Part shown: piece after piece, positions 10,101 to 16,999 of the stretch | Numbering within the stretch: the stretch's first letter is position 1 | Layout: each line of letters begins with the position of its first letter | Origin: CAYLUN01 sp964386865 | GTDB taxonomy: Bacteria; Verrucomicrobiota; Kiritimatiellia; RFP12; UBA1067 | Assembly: GCA_964386865.1 (NCBI GenBank) | Contig: CAYLUN010000052.1 | Span: forward strand, 1-37,808 | DNA length: 37,808 nt | Direction of reading: 5' to 3' | The notes under the pieces: generated by a model | Database searches by the model: none | The model's input: the letters and a program-made list of their open reading frames with translations, nothing else | What the model was told of the DNA's origin: nothing | Program-made: the position numbers and the translations under genes

Positions 10101-12862
10101 CCTCCTGGCACGGCACGGAGGCCGGCTTCGGCGCCTCGGACAACTACGATTGGGTGGCGACGGAGTCGTGGGTCGTTCGAAACGCGACGGCCGACGCGAA
10201 CGCGGTGCAGCTGGACCACACGCGCGCCAACCCCAATCTTCCGCAGATGATCCGCTCTCGGCGCATCGACACCGGGCTGGGGCAGATGGAGTTCGACTAC
10301 CGCGTCTTCCGCGCGCCCGCCAAGCTGACGGTGCAGTACGCGCCGGTGGGCTTCGAAGGGAATGAGGAGGACTGGGTGGACGTGCAGTCGTACGTCGTGT
10401 CCAACACGGTCGGCTGGACGCACTCGTCCACCTATCTGGGGCTGTCCGAGCCCGGCTTCTTCCGTCTGTTGAACGACCGCCGGGGCGGCTACACGAACGC
10501 CTGGGTTGAGATCGACAACATGCAGGTGTGGGACGAGCCGGAAGTCACGAACAACGCCTGGATCGCCTACAACGTGAAGATCACCTCGACCGAAACGAAC
10601 CGGGTGATGATCGACCAGTCCAAGGCCTGCTTCCTGAACAACAGCCAGACGCTGGAAACCGCGCCCACGACGCTTGACGAGTACCAGCCGTACCTGATGT
10701 CGCCGGAGCTGCCGAGAGGGCTGGGTGGAATCTCCTTCTACGCCCGCGCTTACACGAACAACCAGGCCGCCACGCTCTACGTGTACGCGTCGACCAGCGG
10801 CTGGAATGCGGCCGAGTCGCTGTGGTTCGAGGTCGCGCGCTTCTCGAACATCACGAACGGGCTCTACAAGCTCTTCAACTTCGAGCCCGAAGACGGGCGC
10901 ACGTACGACGCGATCAAACTCGGCACGCTCACGTCAGGCGGGGCGCGTCGCGTCTGCCTCGACGAAATCACCCTCTCCGAGCCCATTTTCCCCGGGTTCG
11001 ACATCGTCAACGTCAAGCTGCTGACCCGCGGCACGGAGGGCGAGTACATCGAGCGGCCGCAGCCGCTGGAAGGCGAGGATCTCGATGTGGAGGCCCGGCT
11101 GGCCAACCAGCAGATGACGCCCTCGAACATCGTCATGTATGTGAGCTACTTCGTCGGGACGAACGGGTGGGGCATCGGAAACTGGAACTTCTCGCAGGCC
11201 AAGACGCGACGTATGTTGCCGGTGACGACCAACGCCAACGAGACGCTCTACCGGACGGTTCCGGAGGGAACCGCCGGGGTGCCCTTCTCGCAGACCGGCG
11301 GCATTGCGGGGCAGGACCGCGACCTGGTCGTGCAGTACTACGTGTGGGCCACTTATATGGGCGGCATACCGCTCGAGGCGCGGCAGGAGACGTTCGATAA
11401 CCCCTACTGGTATTTCCCTGTGGATCTGAACGTGAGGTACGCGGCGCAGGGGTGGTCGCCCTACTTCTTCGTCTACGGCGTGCCGCTGGGGGCCGTCTGG
11501 ATCAACGAGATCAACGCCCTCGACGGCGTGGTCAATCCGGAAACCGGACAGACGGTCTACGGCATCTGGGACAACCAGTACATCGAGATCGCCGTGCCGG
11601 CGTGGCTCGACCTGGCGGGCTGGAGCGTGGACCTGGTTACCTCGTCCGGCTACGTCACGCGGTCGATCAATCTCCCGCCCGGGCTTCCCGAACAGACGGC
11701 GCTGACCAACGGCTACGCGTTCTTCGTGATCGGCGATGCCTATCAGTCGCCCGGCATCCCGGCGCTGCCGAAGAAGGACTACGGGTATCCGGACCTGTCC
11801 TACCACATGCCGCGCGTGAATCCGGGCGGGCTGCGCTTGCGGCGTCCGCTGGGCATGTATGAGCAGGCGGTCGCTTACGACTGGGATCCGTCGCCCGTCT
11901 ACGGCATCTCGTTCTATGGCGAAAACTGGGCGACCAACGACCCGGAGCGCCGGTTCGTCTATGTGGGCATCGAGAACAACGGCGGCTCGCTGGCCCGCAT
12001 CGGCACCTACGACAGCACCAACACGTGGGTCTTCCCTCAGACCTGGACCCCGGGCACCCCGAACATCGGGCAGCAGTTCCCGCTTAACGGCGACGCGCTC
12101 CTGCCGGGCGTCTCGAATGTGTTCGTCACGTCGCTGCTGAACCGCGACAAGGGCACGCAGAACGGCCGCCGGGTCACGTACTATCAGCTGAAGCTGCGCA
12201 AGGGGACGTCGACCAACATCTTCTATCAGGCTGACGACTGGTACCGCTTGACGTCGGTCAAGAAGGACCAGGTCGAATTGCTGGTGTCCGGCAGCGAGCT
12301 TCAGACGTATGATCTTCCTCTGCCCGATCTGCAGCAGGGGGTCGACGTTCTGGTCGACATCTCGCTGCGGCAGGACCTGTCGGAGCTGGAGGGCAACTCG
12401 CGCGTCTTGGACTGGGTGCTCAGCTTCGACGACAGCGACCTCGTGCCGATGTACTACAACGGGCGCATTCTGAGGCTGGAGGAGCAGTATTGGCTCGACG
12501 CCAACCCGACCGTCTCGAACACCTTCGAAATGGCCATCACGCGTTTTGTGATCGACCCGGGGACGAACTTCCACCTGACCGTGAAGATGGCGCTGAACGA
12601 CGCGAACAAGACGTCGTTGCAGGGCGACGCGGTGCTGAAGCTGGAGGCTAAGGGAAGCATCGTCGAACGCGACTGGAAGATGATGGCGCAGTACTCCCTG
12701 AACAGCGGCTCCTTCGACAGCAACCACACGTGCAGGCTCTACGTGCCGAACCCGTTCGGCTTCATTCTGAGCGACGTCGACCCCCGGAACCTGTTCTTGC
12801 GCTGGGTGATCGAGTGGCAGGATCCGCGCGTGACGGTGCAGACGCTGGCGCCCAACGACTAA
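4127..12862 (+). CDS. Giant secreted protein with ten InlB-type repeats and a lamin-tail-like domain
   Basis: A 2,911-residue exported protein of unknown function. The N-terminus MKWLTQLTVFIGMLLAQAGAFA is a signal peptide with cleavage expected near AFA-S. Residues about 30-375 form a module (WVHEGPLP, RALLAGTNHYHR, SNVDTNVP, YTGLGY) that recurs at about 1070-1418. Between them, residues about 380-1069 hold ten tandem repeats of about 69 residues of the divergent InlB B-repeat type (LTV.SGTGGGSYTNGQQV, F.RWTGDT, TTVTMPA, LTATY). The remainder looks like successive beta-sandwich modules rich in Asn and Thr. A segment near 2455-2590 (VWINEINAL, NQYIEIAVP, WLDLAGWSVDLVT) resembles a lamin-tail domain. 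I see no catalytic motif, PEP-CTERM or LPXTG anchor. The ATG at 4127 has GGAG at 4115-4118. A surface or matrix adhesin is the best guess. Confidence 0.9.
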   Translation: MKWLTQLTVFIGMLLAQAGAFASPAVTNLTENRFLQFDNYLMTNNVPATWVHEGPLPASGSAPNRALLAGTNHYHRAGWLLRSCRAGTSAYLGYGVPPRNPTAAPVYPAVATNLAANLQNAYGAFIESPALTNGVGAIYFDAINNQTAYTNQLTVEIATNMVNVSTSEIIPTVLPPSTNGLNYVWAPLDVFALAAANSNDLVRYGRSLNVRKPVKVRVRQTNGVQAGQTSPDTAFAVVDNIRLSLPPAEVAVTNATAFSDSGGYKVRCFVSNVDTNVPATARVVTAYYRWLNLTNVWSEAAMAVAVGGEGDGNGNGERYEVMLPAQLLGGDLEFYVKCAFDGYWYAATDYTGLGYAGYPSENRSPYTSSVQTQLLAGADLYLLTVNNGTGGGPYTNGQQVVIAANAPALGMAFARWTGDTQHVDSVIAPSAVVTMPGADIALTATYTNLYYALTVTSGTGGGSYTNGQQVAIGAAPLAGKIFSRWIGATQYVANVFATNTTVTMPAADAAVEATYLDSYALTVSGGSGSGSYTNGQQVAIAAAAPAPGMVFHRWAGDIGYVASATASNTLVTMPAAPISLTATYVNVYTLTVSGGSGSGSYTNGQQVAIVAGAPAPGKAFLQWVGDTASVANVFASSTTVTMPASAAAVTATYVDVFTLTVNGGTGGGSYTNGQQAAIAATSLVGMAFDRWIGATQYVANVYATNTTVTMPAADIAVTALFTNIYYTLTVSSGTGGGSYTNGQPVAIAADAQAGKVFDRWTGSTQYVANVFATNTTVTMPAASITLTATYINLYALTVESGSGGGSYTNGQQVAIMADAPVPGKAFRRWTGDTASVANVFASSTTLTMPASAIAVTATYVDVFTLTVNGGTGGGSYTNGQQVAIAAGTPAPGTIFDRWTGDTASVANVFASSTTVTMPGSAIAVTATYVNIHTLTVTSGTGGGPYTNGQQVLIVANAALTGQTFARWTGATQYVADVRSPVTQVTMPPLDIGLTATYSNLYYRLTVTGGAGGGVYTNGQVVAITANVPVDKTFDRWTGDTGYVANQLAPNTTVTMPAANVSLAVLLSSLTSVLPDARFLHFNDYLLTNAANAVWVHEGPLPGSGAATFRALLAGTNHYHRTGWRLFSCRTGSAAYLGTSIPPRVPTTVPSYPTVASNLAANLRYELGAAIESPVFTNGIGTIYFETVINTTDAGQLTLETATRMQNTNTFDFVNELITPTYSNQLDYYWETIRVLDLLTTNEFTRVNQLLNHRGPIKLRLRRTGELNPLISSRDTAFIVVDNIRVSIPPTDAVIYKTINPFEPGYPNVNTGLTVRCYVSNVDTNVPTDSRAVKCVYRWRFLDQLVFGWRTNTMTYVEGTGDGRGNGERFEAVLAPYSEIGDLEYFFVCDFAGYIYQSPDYTGLGYTYPTENLSPRRHRGTDLGGAEFKERLREFASHYQALYAEVDGLAAPVTMRLVGDHQWRAAVPIAGTGITNLTWRFKAVGKYVPLSEAATPVTTYWAGISGVSGGRVPYGGLCVAADSEERLNVLVDTGNYILLTLNTESWQYLASRGEYQNFNLWPAPVNLFSQSNGQDPKTGYYNNFDAWPTNQYRYGLDDDGQGIALEAIVGYVSSTNVYSRDPFGTPAYWLAGSAGYAAERTLVDNSINAIPGITPYRNLALRLRGGDGTLGLGYVHNRVATLPDGLKEFSFRCRLSEDANAYDVAYYRYGFTDYNYLVRATAKAVSDVSISPGNPSVSLMGYYRDPDNFYEYRVVQIADGRDTTGAISDKRVSNRLYRWKNGIPTLLVTSNMYVSAAPLTSISDAAPLEMRLYNQSGTNTIIRCKYGSSDNVIFFSDASTNLIQSGSFGFLSTECYASCSAVRAQPTTVDAAPTGAESYFLRQDTDLNFTTDVANWYLPNGRCVPRADVTPKGIYSVTPSQPMGIYVQDTTYGSDTEPTAPGTEGWRLYKTVTVNSYNYQRITETVKRWNSQYVMLEVMGGTADVTVDELAASSWHGTEAGFGASDNYDWVATESWVVRNATADANAVQLDHTRANPNLPQMIRSRRIDTGLGQMEFDYRVFRAPAKLTVQYAPVGFEGNEEDWVDVQSYVVSNTVGWTHSSTYLGLSEPGFFRLLNDRRGGYTNAWVEIDNMQVWDEPEVTNNAWIAYNVKITSTETNRVMIDQSKACFLNNSQTLETAPTTLDEYQPYLMSPELPRGLGGISFYARAYTNNQAATLYVYASTSGWNAAESLWFEVARFSNITNGLYKLFNFEPEDGRTYDAIKLGTLTSGGARRVCLDEITLSEPIFPGFDIVNVKLLTRGTEGEYIERPQPLEGEDLDVEARLANQQMTPSNIVMYVSYFVGTNGWGIGNWNFSQAKTRRMLPVTTNANETLYRTVPEGTAGVPFSQTGGIAGQDRDLVVQYYVWATYMGGIPLEARQETFDNPYWYFPVDLNVRYAAQGWSPYFFVYGVPLGAVWINEINALDGVVNPETGQTVYGIWDNQYIEIAVPAWLDLAGWSVDLVTSSGYVTRSINLPPGLPEQTALTNGYAFFVIGDAYQSPGIPALPKKDYGYPDLSYHMPRVNPGGLRLRRPLGMYEQAVAYDWDPSPVYGISFYGENWATNDPERRFVYVGIENNGGSLARIGTYDSTNTWVFPQTWTPGTPNIGQQFPLNGDALLPGVSNVFVTSLLNRDKGTQNGRRVTYYQLKLRKGTSTNIFYQADDWYRLTSVKKDQVELLVSGSELQTYDLPLPDLQQGVDVLVDISLRQDLSELEGNSRVLDWVLSFDDSDLVPMYYNGRILRLEEQYWLDANPTVSNTFEMAITRFVIDPGTNFHLTVKMALNDANKTSLQGDAVLKLEAKGSIVERDWKMMAQYSLNSGSFDSNHTCRLYVPNPFGFILSDVDPRNLFLRWVIEWQDPRVTVQTLAPND
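5264..7332 (+). repeat. Ten tandem ~207-bp repeats encoding InlB-type B-repeats
   Basis: Ten in-frame units fill this stretch of the giant gene. Each encodes a variant of LTV..GTGGGSYTNGQQV, then F.RWTG, VANVFA, TTVTMPA and TATY. DNA identity is very high between some units. The unit junction at 6001-6160 recurs at 6619-6780 with an offset of 618 bp, the length of three repeats, which indicates a recent multi-unit duplication. Confidence 0.95.
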
Positions 12863-12884
12863 CAGTCTTGAGCGGTTTGCAGGA

Positions 12885-12916
12885 GGGCCTCGCGCGGGAA
12901 CGCGCGAGGCCCTTTT
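12885..12916 (+). terminator. Strong rho-independent terminator after the giant gene
   Basis: A perfect 12-bp stem, GGGCCTCGCGCG (12885-12896) with CGCGCGAGGCCC (12901-12912), is closed by a GGAA tetraloop and followed by TTTT. It begins 22 bp after the stop codon at 12862. There is no T-tract in the other direction, so it serves the plus strand. Confidence 0.93.
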
Positions 12917-12950
12917 CGTTGAGCAGGGGCCCCGGCTGTAACGGATCCCG

Positions 12951-13127
12951 TCAGGGAGCCCCGCTCAAGCGGAGCCAGCGCACGGCGGCGCCCAAGGCGA
13001 AAAGGGCGAGCACCAGCAGCAGCGTCTTGCGCTCCTGCGGCGTCAGCCGCGCGGCGAGCGGCTGCTGGAGTCGCGCCGACAGCCAGCGGCGCACACGTAG
13101 GGCGGGGGGCGTTCTTTCCGTCTGCAT
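12951..13127 (-). CDS. Small single-pass membrane protein, unknown
   Basis: A 58-codon gene starting MQTERTPPALRVRRW. A basic, soluble first half precedes LTPQERKTLLLVLALFALGAAVRWLRL, one likely transmembrane helix with positive flanks. The LTPQER-helix-R pattern recalls the N-terminus of some ComEA-like helix-hairpin-helix proteins, but the protein stops straight after the helix. It is either an independent microprotein or a truncated relic. The ATG at 13127 is supported by GAGGAGAAGG just upstream and by a plausible promoter at 13150-13179. An ATG eight codons upstream would overlap that ribosome site. It converges on the giant gene and diverges from leuS. Confidence 0.5.
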   Translation of the reverse strand: MQTERTPPALRVRRWLSARLQQPLAARLTPQERKTLLLVLALFALGAAVRWLRLSGAP

Positions 13128-13149
13128 GGTCTGCCTTCTCCTCGACATT

Positions 13150-13179
13150 ACGATAGCGCGACGGCGGGCCTGTCTGCAA
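13150..13179 (-). promoter_or_regulatory. Putative promoter of the 58-codon membrane protein
   Basis: Reading the minus strand, TTGCAG (13179-13174), an 18-bp spacer and TATCGT (13155-13150) lie 22 bp before the ATG at 13127. The match is moderate, three and four of six bases. Confidence 0.35.
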
Positions 13180-13218
13180 CCGCTTTTCCGGCGACGCAAG
13201 GCCGGGTGCGATTTTACT

Positions 13219-13433
13219 TCGTTGCATCGCACCCAGAAGTCAGAATTCAGGAGTCAGAATTCAGAATTGCTTCGCAACGACTTACATACGAAAGCGCCGC
13301 CCAAAAAGGTGTCTCCCAAAGAGGAGACAGGAAGAATCTCGCGCGAATCGGACATAACTCGTTGGCATCCAACTCCTGAATTCTGGCTTCTGGCTTCTGA
13401 ATTCTGTGCGATTGCAATAGTTTGCAATCGCAC
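13219..13433. repeat. Composite intergenic repeat: inverted 7-bp arrays with hairpins
   Basis: This fills most of the 393-bp gap before leuS. Five 7-bp units (CAGAAGT, CAGAATT, CAGGAGT, CAGAATT, CAGAATT) run 13234-13268. Five reverse-oriented units run 13372-13406. The segments 13234-13254 and 13372-13392 are inverted repeats matching at 20 of 21 bases. The left array is itself bracketed by TCGTTGC (13219-13225) and GCAACGA (13274-13280). Between the arrays lies a 7-bp hairpin, TGTCTCC to GGAGACA (13310-13329). The base composition is more AT-rich than the flanking genes. It resembles a dispersed REP-like element rather than coding DNA. Confidence 0.8.
13406..13433. repeat. Perfect 12-bp hairpin upstream of leuS
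   Basis: GTGCGATTGCAA (13406-13417) is followed by a 4-nt loop and its exact complement TTGCAATCGCAC (13422-13433). It abuts the right-hand 7-bp array and ends 87 bp before the leuS ATG. There is no T-tract, so it is probably part of the repeat element rather than a terminator. Confidence 0.85.
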
Positions 13434-13520
13434 CCCGCAAGGCCAAAGGCCGCAAAGCCGTGTAGAAATCCACCGGCCAACGTGCTATATTTTCTTTTCA
13501 CACCGAAAGAGAGCGGGCAT

Positions 13521-16091
13521 ATGAGCACACGCGAATACGACTTCACGGCGATCGAGAAAAAGTGGCAGGCTTATTGGGAGGCGAACAAGACGTTCAAGGT
13601 CAACGACTTTGAGCCCGGCAAGCCGAAATTCTACTGCCTAGACATGTTCCCGTACCCGAGCGGCGCGGGGCTCCACGTGGGCCACCCGGAGGGCTACACG
13701 GCCACGGACATCCTGTGCCGCTACAAGCGTATGCGAGGCTTCAACGTGCTCCATCCGATGGGGTGGGACGCCTTCGGCCTGCCGGCCGAGCAGTACGCCG
13801 TCGAGACCGGCACGCACCCGTCGGTAACGACCGAGCGGAACGTGAACCGCTTCCGCGAGCAGATCAAGGCGCTCGGCTTCAGCTACGACTGGGATCGCGA
13901 GGTTAACACGACGGATCCGGGCTACTACCGGTGGACGCAGTGGATCTTCGAGCAGCTCTACAAGAAGGGGCTGGCCTATGTGGCGGAGGTGCCGGTGAAC
14001 TGGTGCCCCGCGCTCGGCACCGTGCTGGCCAACGAGGAGGTCATCGACGGCCGCAGCGAGCGCGGCAACCATCCGGTGATCCGCCGCCCGATGCGCCAGT
14101 GGATGCTGAGGATCACCGAGTACGCCGAGCGGCTGCTGGCGGACCTCGAAGGGCTCGACTGGTCCGAGGGCATCAAGGAGATGCAGCGCAACTGGATCGG
14201 CAAGTCCGAAGGCGCCGAGGTCGATTTCGAGATCGCGGAGGCCGGCGGCAAAGTCACGGTCTACACGACGCGCCCGGACACGCTCTTCGGCGCGACCTAC
14301 ATGGTGCTCTCGCCCGAGCACCCGCTGGTCGCGAGCATCACCTCAGACGCGCAGCGGGCGGCCGTAGACCGCTACCGCGCGGAGGCGGCGAAGAAAAGCG
14401 ACATGGACCGCACCGAGCTGAGCACCGAGAAGACCGGCGTGTTCACCGGCGCGCACGCGCTCAACCCCGTCACAGGCGGGCGGATACCGATCTGGATCGC
14501 CGACTACGTGCTGATCAGCTACGGCACGGGCGCGATCATGGCCGTGCCCGCGCACGACACGCGCGACTTCGAGTTCGCCCAGACGTTCTCGATCCCCGTG
14601 GTCTGCATCATCGAGCCCGACGCCCGGGAGGCCGCCGCCGCCGGCGTCGCAGTTGCGGATGTGCTCGCGGGCAAGGCCTGCTGGACGGGCAACGGCCGCA
14701 TGATCCGCTCCGCGAATGCGCAGGGCCTCGACATCAACGGGCTGGAGGTCTCCGACTCGAAGCGAACCACGACCGAGTGGCTGGAGGCGCGCGGCATCGG
14801 CAAGGGCGCGGTCAAGTACAAGCTGCGCGACTGGCTGTTCAGCCGCCAGCGCTACTGGGGCGAGCCTTTCCCGGTCGTCCACATGGAGGACGGTTCCATG
14901 CGGCTGGTCGACGAGAGCGACCTGCCGGTGATGCTGCCCGAGATGGAAGATTTCAAGCCCACCGGCACCGGCGAGCCGCCGCTGGCCAAGGCCGCCGCGT
15001 GGCTCGACTACACAGACCCCGCGACGGGGCAGAGGGGCCGCCGCGAGACCAACACCATGCCGCAGTGGGCCGGCTCCTGCTGGTACTACCTGCGCTACAT
15101 CGACCCGCTCAATGGGCACGCGGCGGTCGATCCGGCCAAGGAGAAGTACTGGATGCCGGTCGACCTCTACGTCGGCGGCGCGGAGCACGCGGTGCTGCAC
15201 CTGCTCTACGCCCGTTTCTGGCACAAGGTTCTCTTCGACCTCGGCTATGTGTCGACCAAAGAGCCGTTCCAGAAGCTCGTCAACCAGGGCATGATCCTCG
15301 GGATCTCCTACAAGGACGCACGCGGCGCGCTCGTGCCCATGGAGCTGGTCGAGCACCGGACAGAGGGTGCGTTCCACAAGGAGACCGGCGAGCGGCTCGT
15401 CGAGTTCGCCGCCAAGATGTCCAAGTCGCTCAAGAACGTGGTCAACCCCGATGACGTGATCCGCGAGTACGGCGCGGACAGCATGCGCCTGTACGAGATG
15501 TTCATGGGCCCGCTGGAGGCCGTCAAGCCGTGGAACACGCAGGGCGTCGAGGGCGTCTTCCGCTTCCTGAAGCGCTCGTTCCGCATGGTCGTGGAGCAGC
15601 CGCTCACGGACGCGCCCCTGTCACCCGAACAGCGCCGCCTCCTGCACGCGACCATCAAGAAGGTGACCGACGATCTGGAGGCGATGAGCTTCAACACGGC
15701 CATCAGCCAGATGATGATCTTCATTAACGAGTTCTCGGGCAGTGGCAAGCCGCTGCCGCGCGAGGCCGCCGAGGCCTATGTGCTGCTGCTCGCGCCCTTC
15801 GCCCCGCACCTGTGCGAGGAGCTGTGGGAGTCGCTCGGCCAGGCCGGGACGTTGGCCTACGCGCCGTGGCCGGCCTACGACGAAGACTGCCTCAAGGTGG
15901 CGGAGGTGGAGGTTCTCGTGCAGGTCGTGGGCAAAGCCAAGGCTCGCGTGATGATGCCGAACGGCGCGGACGAGGAGACCATGCGGCGGCTGGCGCTGGA
16001 GCAGGAGCCTGTGCGCGAGGCGCTCGCAGGCAAGACGGTCCGCAAGGTCATCTGCGTGCCGAACCGACTGATCAATATCGTGGCAAACTGA
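13521..16091 (+). CDS. leuS: Leucyl-tRNA synthetase
   Basis: Charges tRNA-Leu with leucine; 856 residues, close to the usual bacterial length. The class I signature is PYPSGAGLHVGHPEGY with HVGH at residues 52-55. The inserted editing domain follows (TTRPDTLFGATYMVLSPEHP and YGTGAIMAVPAHDTRDFEFA). KMSKS is at residues 632-636 in AAKMSKSLKNVVNPDDVI, then the anticodon-binding helices and a C-terminal domain. The ATG at 13521 fits the family start MSTREYDFTAIEKKWQ; the ribosome site is weak (AGAGAG). A TATATT at 13486-13491 may be a -10 box, but no good -35 is seen. A terminator-like hairpin follows at 16135. Confidence 0.97.
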   Translation: MSTREYDFTAIEKKWQAYWEANKTFKVNDFEPGKPKFYCLDMFPYPSGAGLHVGHPEGYTATDILCRYKRMRGFNVLHPMGWDAFGLPAEQYAVETGTHPSVTTERNVNRFREQIKALGFSYDWDREVNTTDPGYYRWTQWIFEQLYKKGLAYVAEVPVNWCPALGTVLANEEVIDGRSERGNHPVIRRPMRQWMLRITEYAERLLADLEGLDWSEGIKEMQRNWIGKSEGAEVDFEIAEAGGKVTVYTTRPDTLFGATYMVLSPEHPLVASITSDAQRAAVDRYRAEAAKKSDMDRTELSTEKTGVFTGAHALNPVTGGRIPIWIADYVLISYGTGAIMAVPAHDTRDFEFAQTFSIPVVCIIEPDAREAAAAGVAVADVLAGKACWTGNGRMIRSANAQGLDINGLEVSDSKRTTTEWLEARGIGKGAVKYKLRDWLFSRQRYWGEPFPVVHMEDGSMRLVDESDLPVMLPEMEDFKPTGTGEPPLAKAAAWLDYTDPATGQRGRRETNTMPQWAGSCWYYLRYIDPLNGHAAVDPAKEKYWMPVDLYVGGAEHAVLHLLYARFWHKVLFDLGYVSTKEPFQKLVNQGMILGISYKDARGALVPMELVEHRTEGAFHKETGERLVEFAAKMSKSLKNVVNPDDVIREYGADSMRLYEMFMGPLEAVKPWNTQGVEGVFRFLKRSFRMVVEQPLTDAPLSPEQRRLLHATIKKVTDDLEAMSFNTAISQMMIFINEFSGSGKPLPREAAEAYVLLLAPFAPHLCEELWESLGQAGTLAYAPWPAYDEDCLKVAEVEVLVQVVGKAKARVMMPNGADEETMRRLALEQEPVREALAGKTVRKVICVPNRLINIVAN

Positions 16092-16134
16092 CGCCTCGGC
16101 TGTCACAGGCTGGGACAAAACGACCCGCTCGCGG

Positions 16135-16162
16135 GCTGTTCGGGCCGCTGAACAGCGCTTTT
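16135..16162 (+). terminator. Probable leuS terminator
   Basis: GCTGTTC (16135-16141) pairs with GAACAGC (16150-16156) across an 8-nt loop, followed by GCTTTT. It lies 43 bp after the leuS stop and directly before the sigma-54 promoter of the next gene. The stem is short and the T-tract is only four bases. Confidence 0.5.
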
Positions 16163-16169
16163 GGCGGCG

Positions 16170-16185
16170 TGGTACGCGAGTTGCT
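16170..16185 (+). promoter_or_regulatory. Sigma-54 (RpoN) type promoter
   Basis: TGGTACG (16170-16176), four bases, then TTGCT (16181-16185) matches the -24/-12 consensus TGGCACG-N4-TTGCW with one substitution. The invariant GG and GC are exactly 10 bp apart. Initiation is expected near 16196, about 30 bp before the ATG at 16227 and ahead of the ribosome site at 16215. The downstream operon is a membrane zinc peptidase and htpG. The activator that would be needed is not in the window. Confidence 0.65.
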
Positions 16186-16226
16186 TTTCTTTCAGGCGGA
16201 ACCAAGGGATAGAGGGAGGAGTAGCT

Positions 16227-16919
16227 ATGTTTTTCGACCCGCGACAGCTGATCTACATGATTCCGGCGCTGATTCTGGCCGGCATTGCGTCACTTCTGGT
16301 GAAGCTGACCTTCAACCGCTTTTCGAAGGTCCGGTGCTACTCGGGAATGACGGGCGCGCAGGCGGCGGAGCGCATGCTGCGCAGCAACGGCATCTACGAC
16401 GTGACCGTGGAGCAGACGCAAGGCTTCCTGTCGGATCACTACGACCCCGCGCACAAAGCGCTGCGGCTCTCGCCACAGGTGTACCAGTCCAACTCGCTGG
16501 CGGCCGTCGGCGTGGCCTGCCATGAGGCGGGCCACGCGATGCAGCACGCCGAGCGCTACGCGCCGCTCGTGCTGCGCACGGTGCTGGTGCCGGTGACCAA
16601 CTTCAGCAGCATGTTCGCGTTCTACGTGTTCGCGGCCGGGTTCCTGTTCCGCCCGCTGCTGTACGTGGGCATCGCGCTGTTCGCGGCCGCGTTCCTCTTC
16701 TCCGTCGTGACGCTGCCGGTCGAGTGGGACGCCAGCGCCCGCGCCAAGCGACACATCGTGATGGCGGGCGTCGTGTCGCCGATGCAGGAGGCGGACGCGG
16801 GCAAGGTGCTCAACGCCGCCTTCCTGACCTACCTGGCTGGCGCCATCGGCTCGCTGCTGACCCTGCTGTACTACCTGATGCGCGCGGGGATCATCGGCGG
16901 CGGCCGGGACAGGGATTAG
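16227..16919 (+). CDS. Membrane zinc metallopeptidase, YugP family
   Basis: A putative integral-membrane metalloprotease of 230 residues, the usual size for the YugP-like family (Pfam Zn_peptidase_2). The zinc motif HEAGH is at residues 99-103 in ACHEAGHAMQHAERYAP, after the conserved region MTGAQAAERMLRSNGI. Hydrophobic segments lie at the N-terminus (IYMIPALILAGIASLLV), in the middle (FYVFAAGFLFRPLLYVGIAL) and at the C-terminus (LAGAIGSLLTLLYYLM). The ATG at 16227 has GGAGGAG at 16215-16221. Substrates of this family are poorly known. It lies 80 bp before htpG without a terminator, behind a sigma-54 type promoter, so a joint role in protein quality control under stress is a reasonable inference. 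Confidence 0.9.
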   Translation: MFFDPRQLIYMIPALILAGIASLLVKLTFNRFSKVRCYSGMTGAQAAERMLRSNGIYDVTVEQTQGFLSDHYDPAHKALRLSPQVYQSNSLAAVGVACHEAGHAMQHAERYAPLVLRTVLVPVTNFSSMFAFYVFAAGFLFRPLLYVGIALFAAAFLFSVVTLPVEWDASARAKRHIVMAGVVSPMQEADAGKVLNAAFLTYLAGAIGSLLTLLYYLMRAGIIGGGRDRD

Positions 16920-16999
16920 TCGCGCGACATCCGCGCGATCCGGTTGCCCCGACTCAATCGATTGAAGCGAACGAAGCAGAAACAAGGAAACCTTCAGAC

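Noticed and set aside
7001..10423. A 1,140-codon open frame on the minus strand inside the giant gene, with similar long antisense frames at 10934-12727 and 23910-26594.
   Set aside because: They are Arg-, His- and Val-rich frames complementary to convincing genes with signal peptides and domains, as expected from GC-rich codon use. None has a recognisable domain or ribosome site.
12885..12916. The terminator hairpin as a bidirectional terminator also serving the 58-codon gene.
   Set aside because: There is no T-tract on the minus-strand side of the stem.
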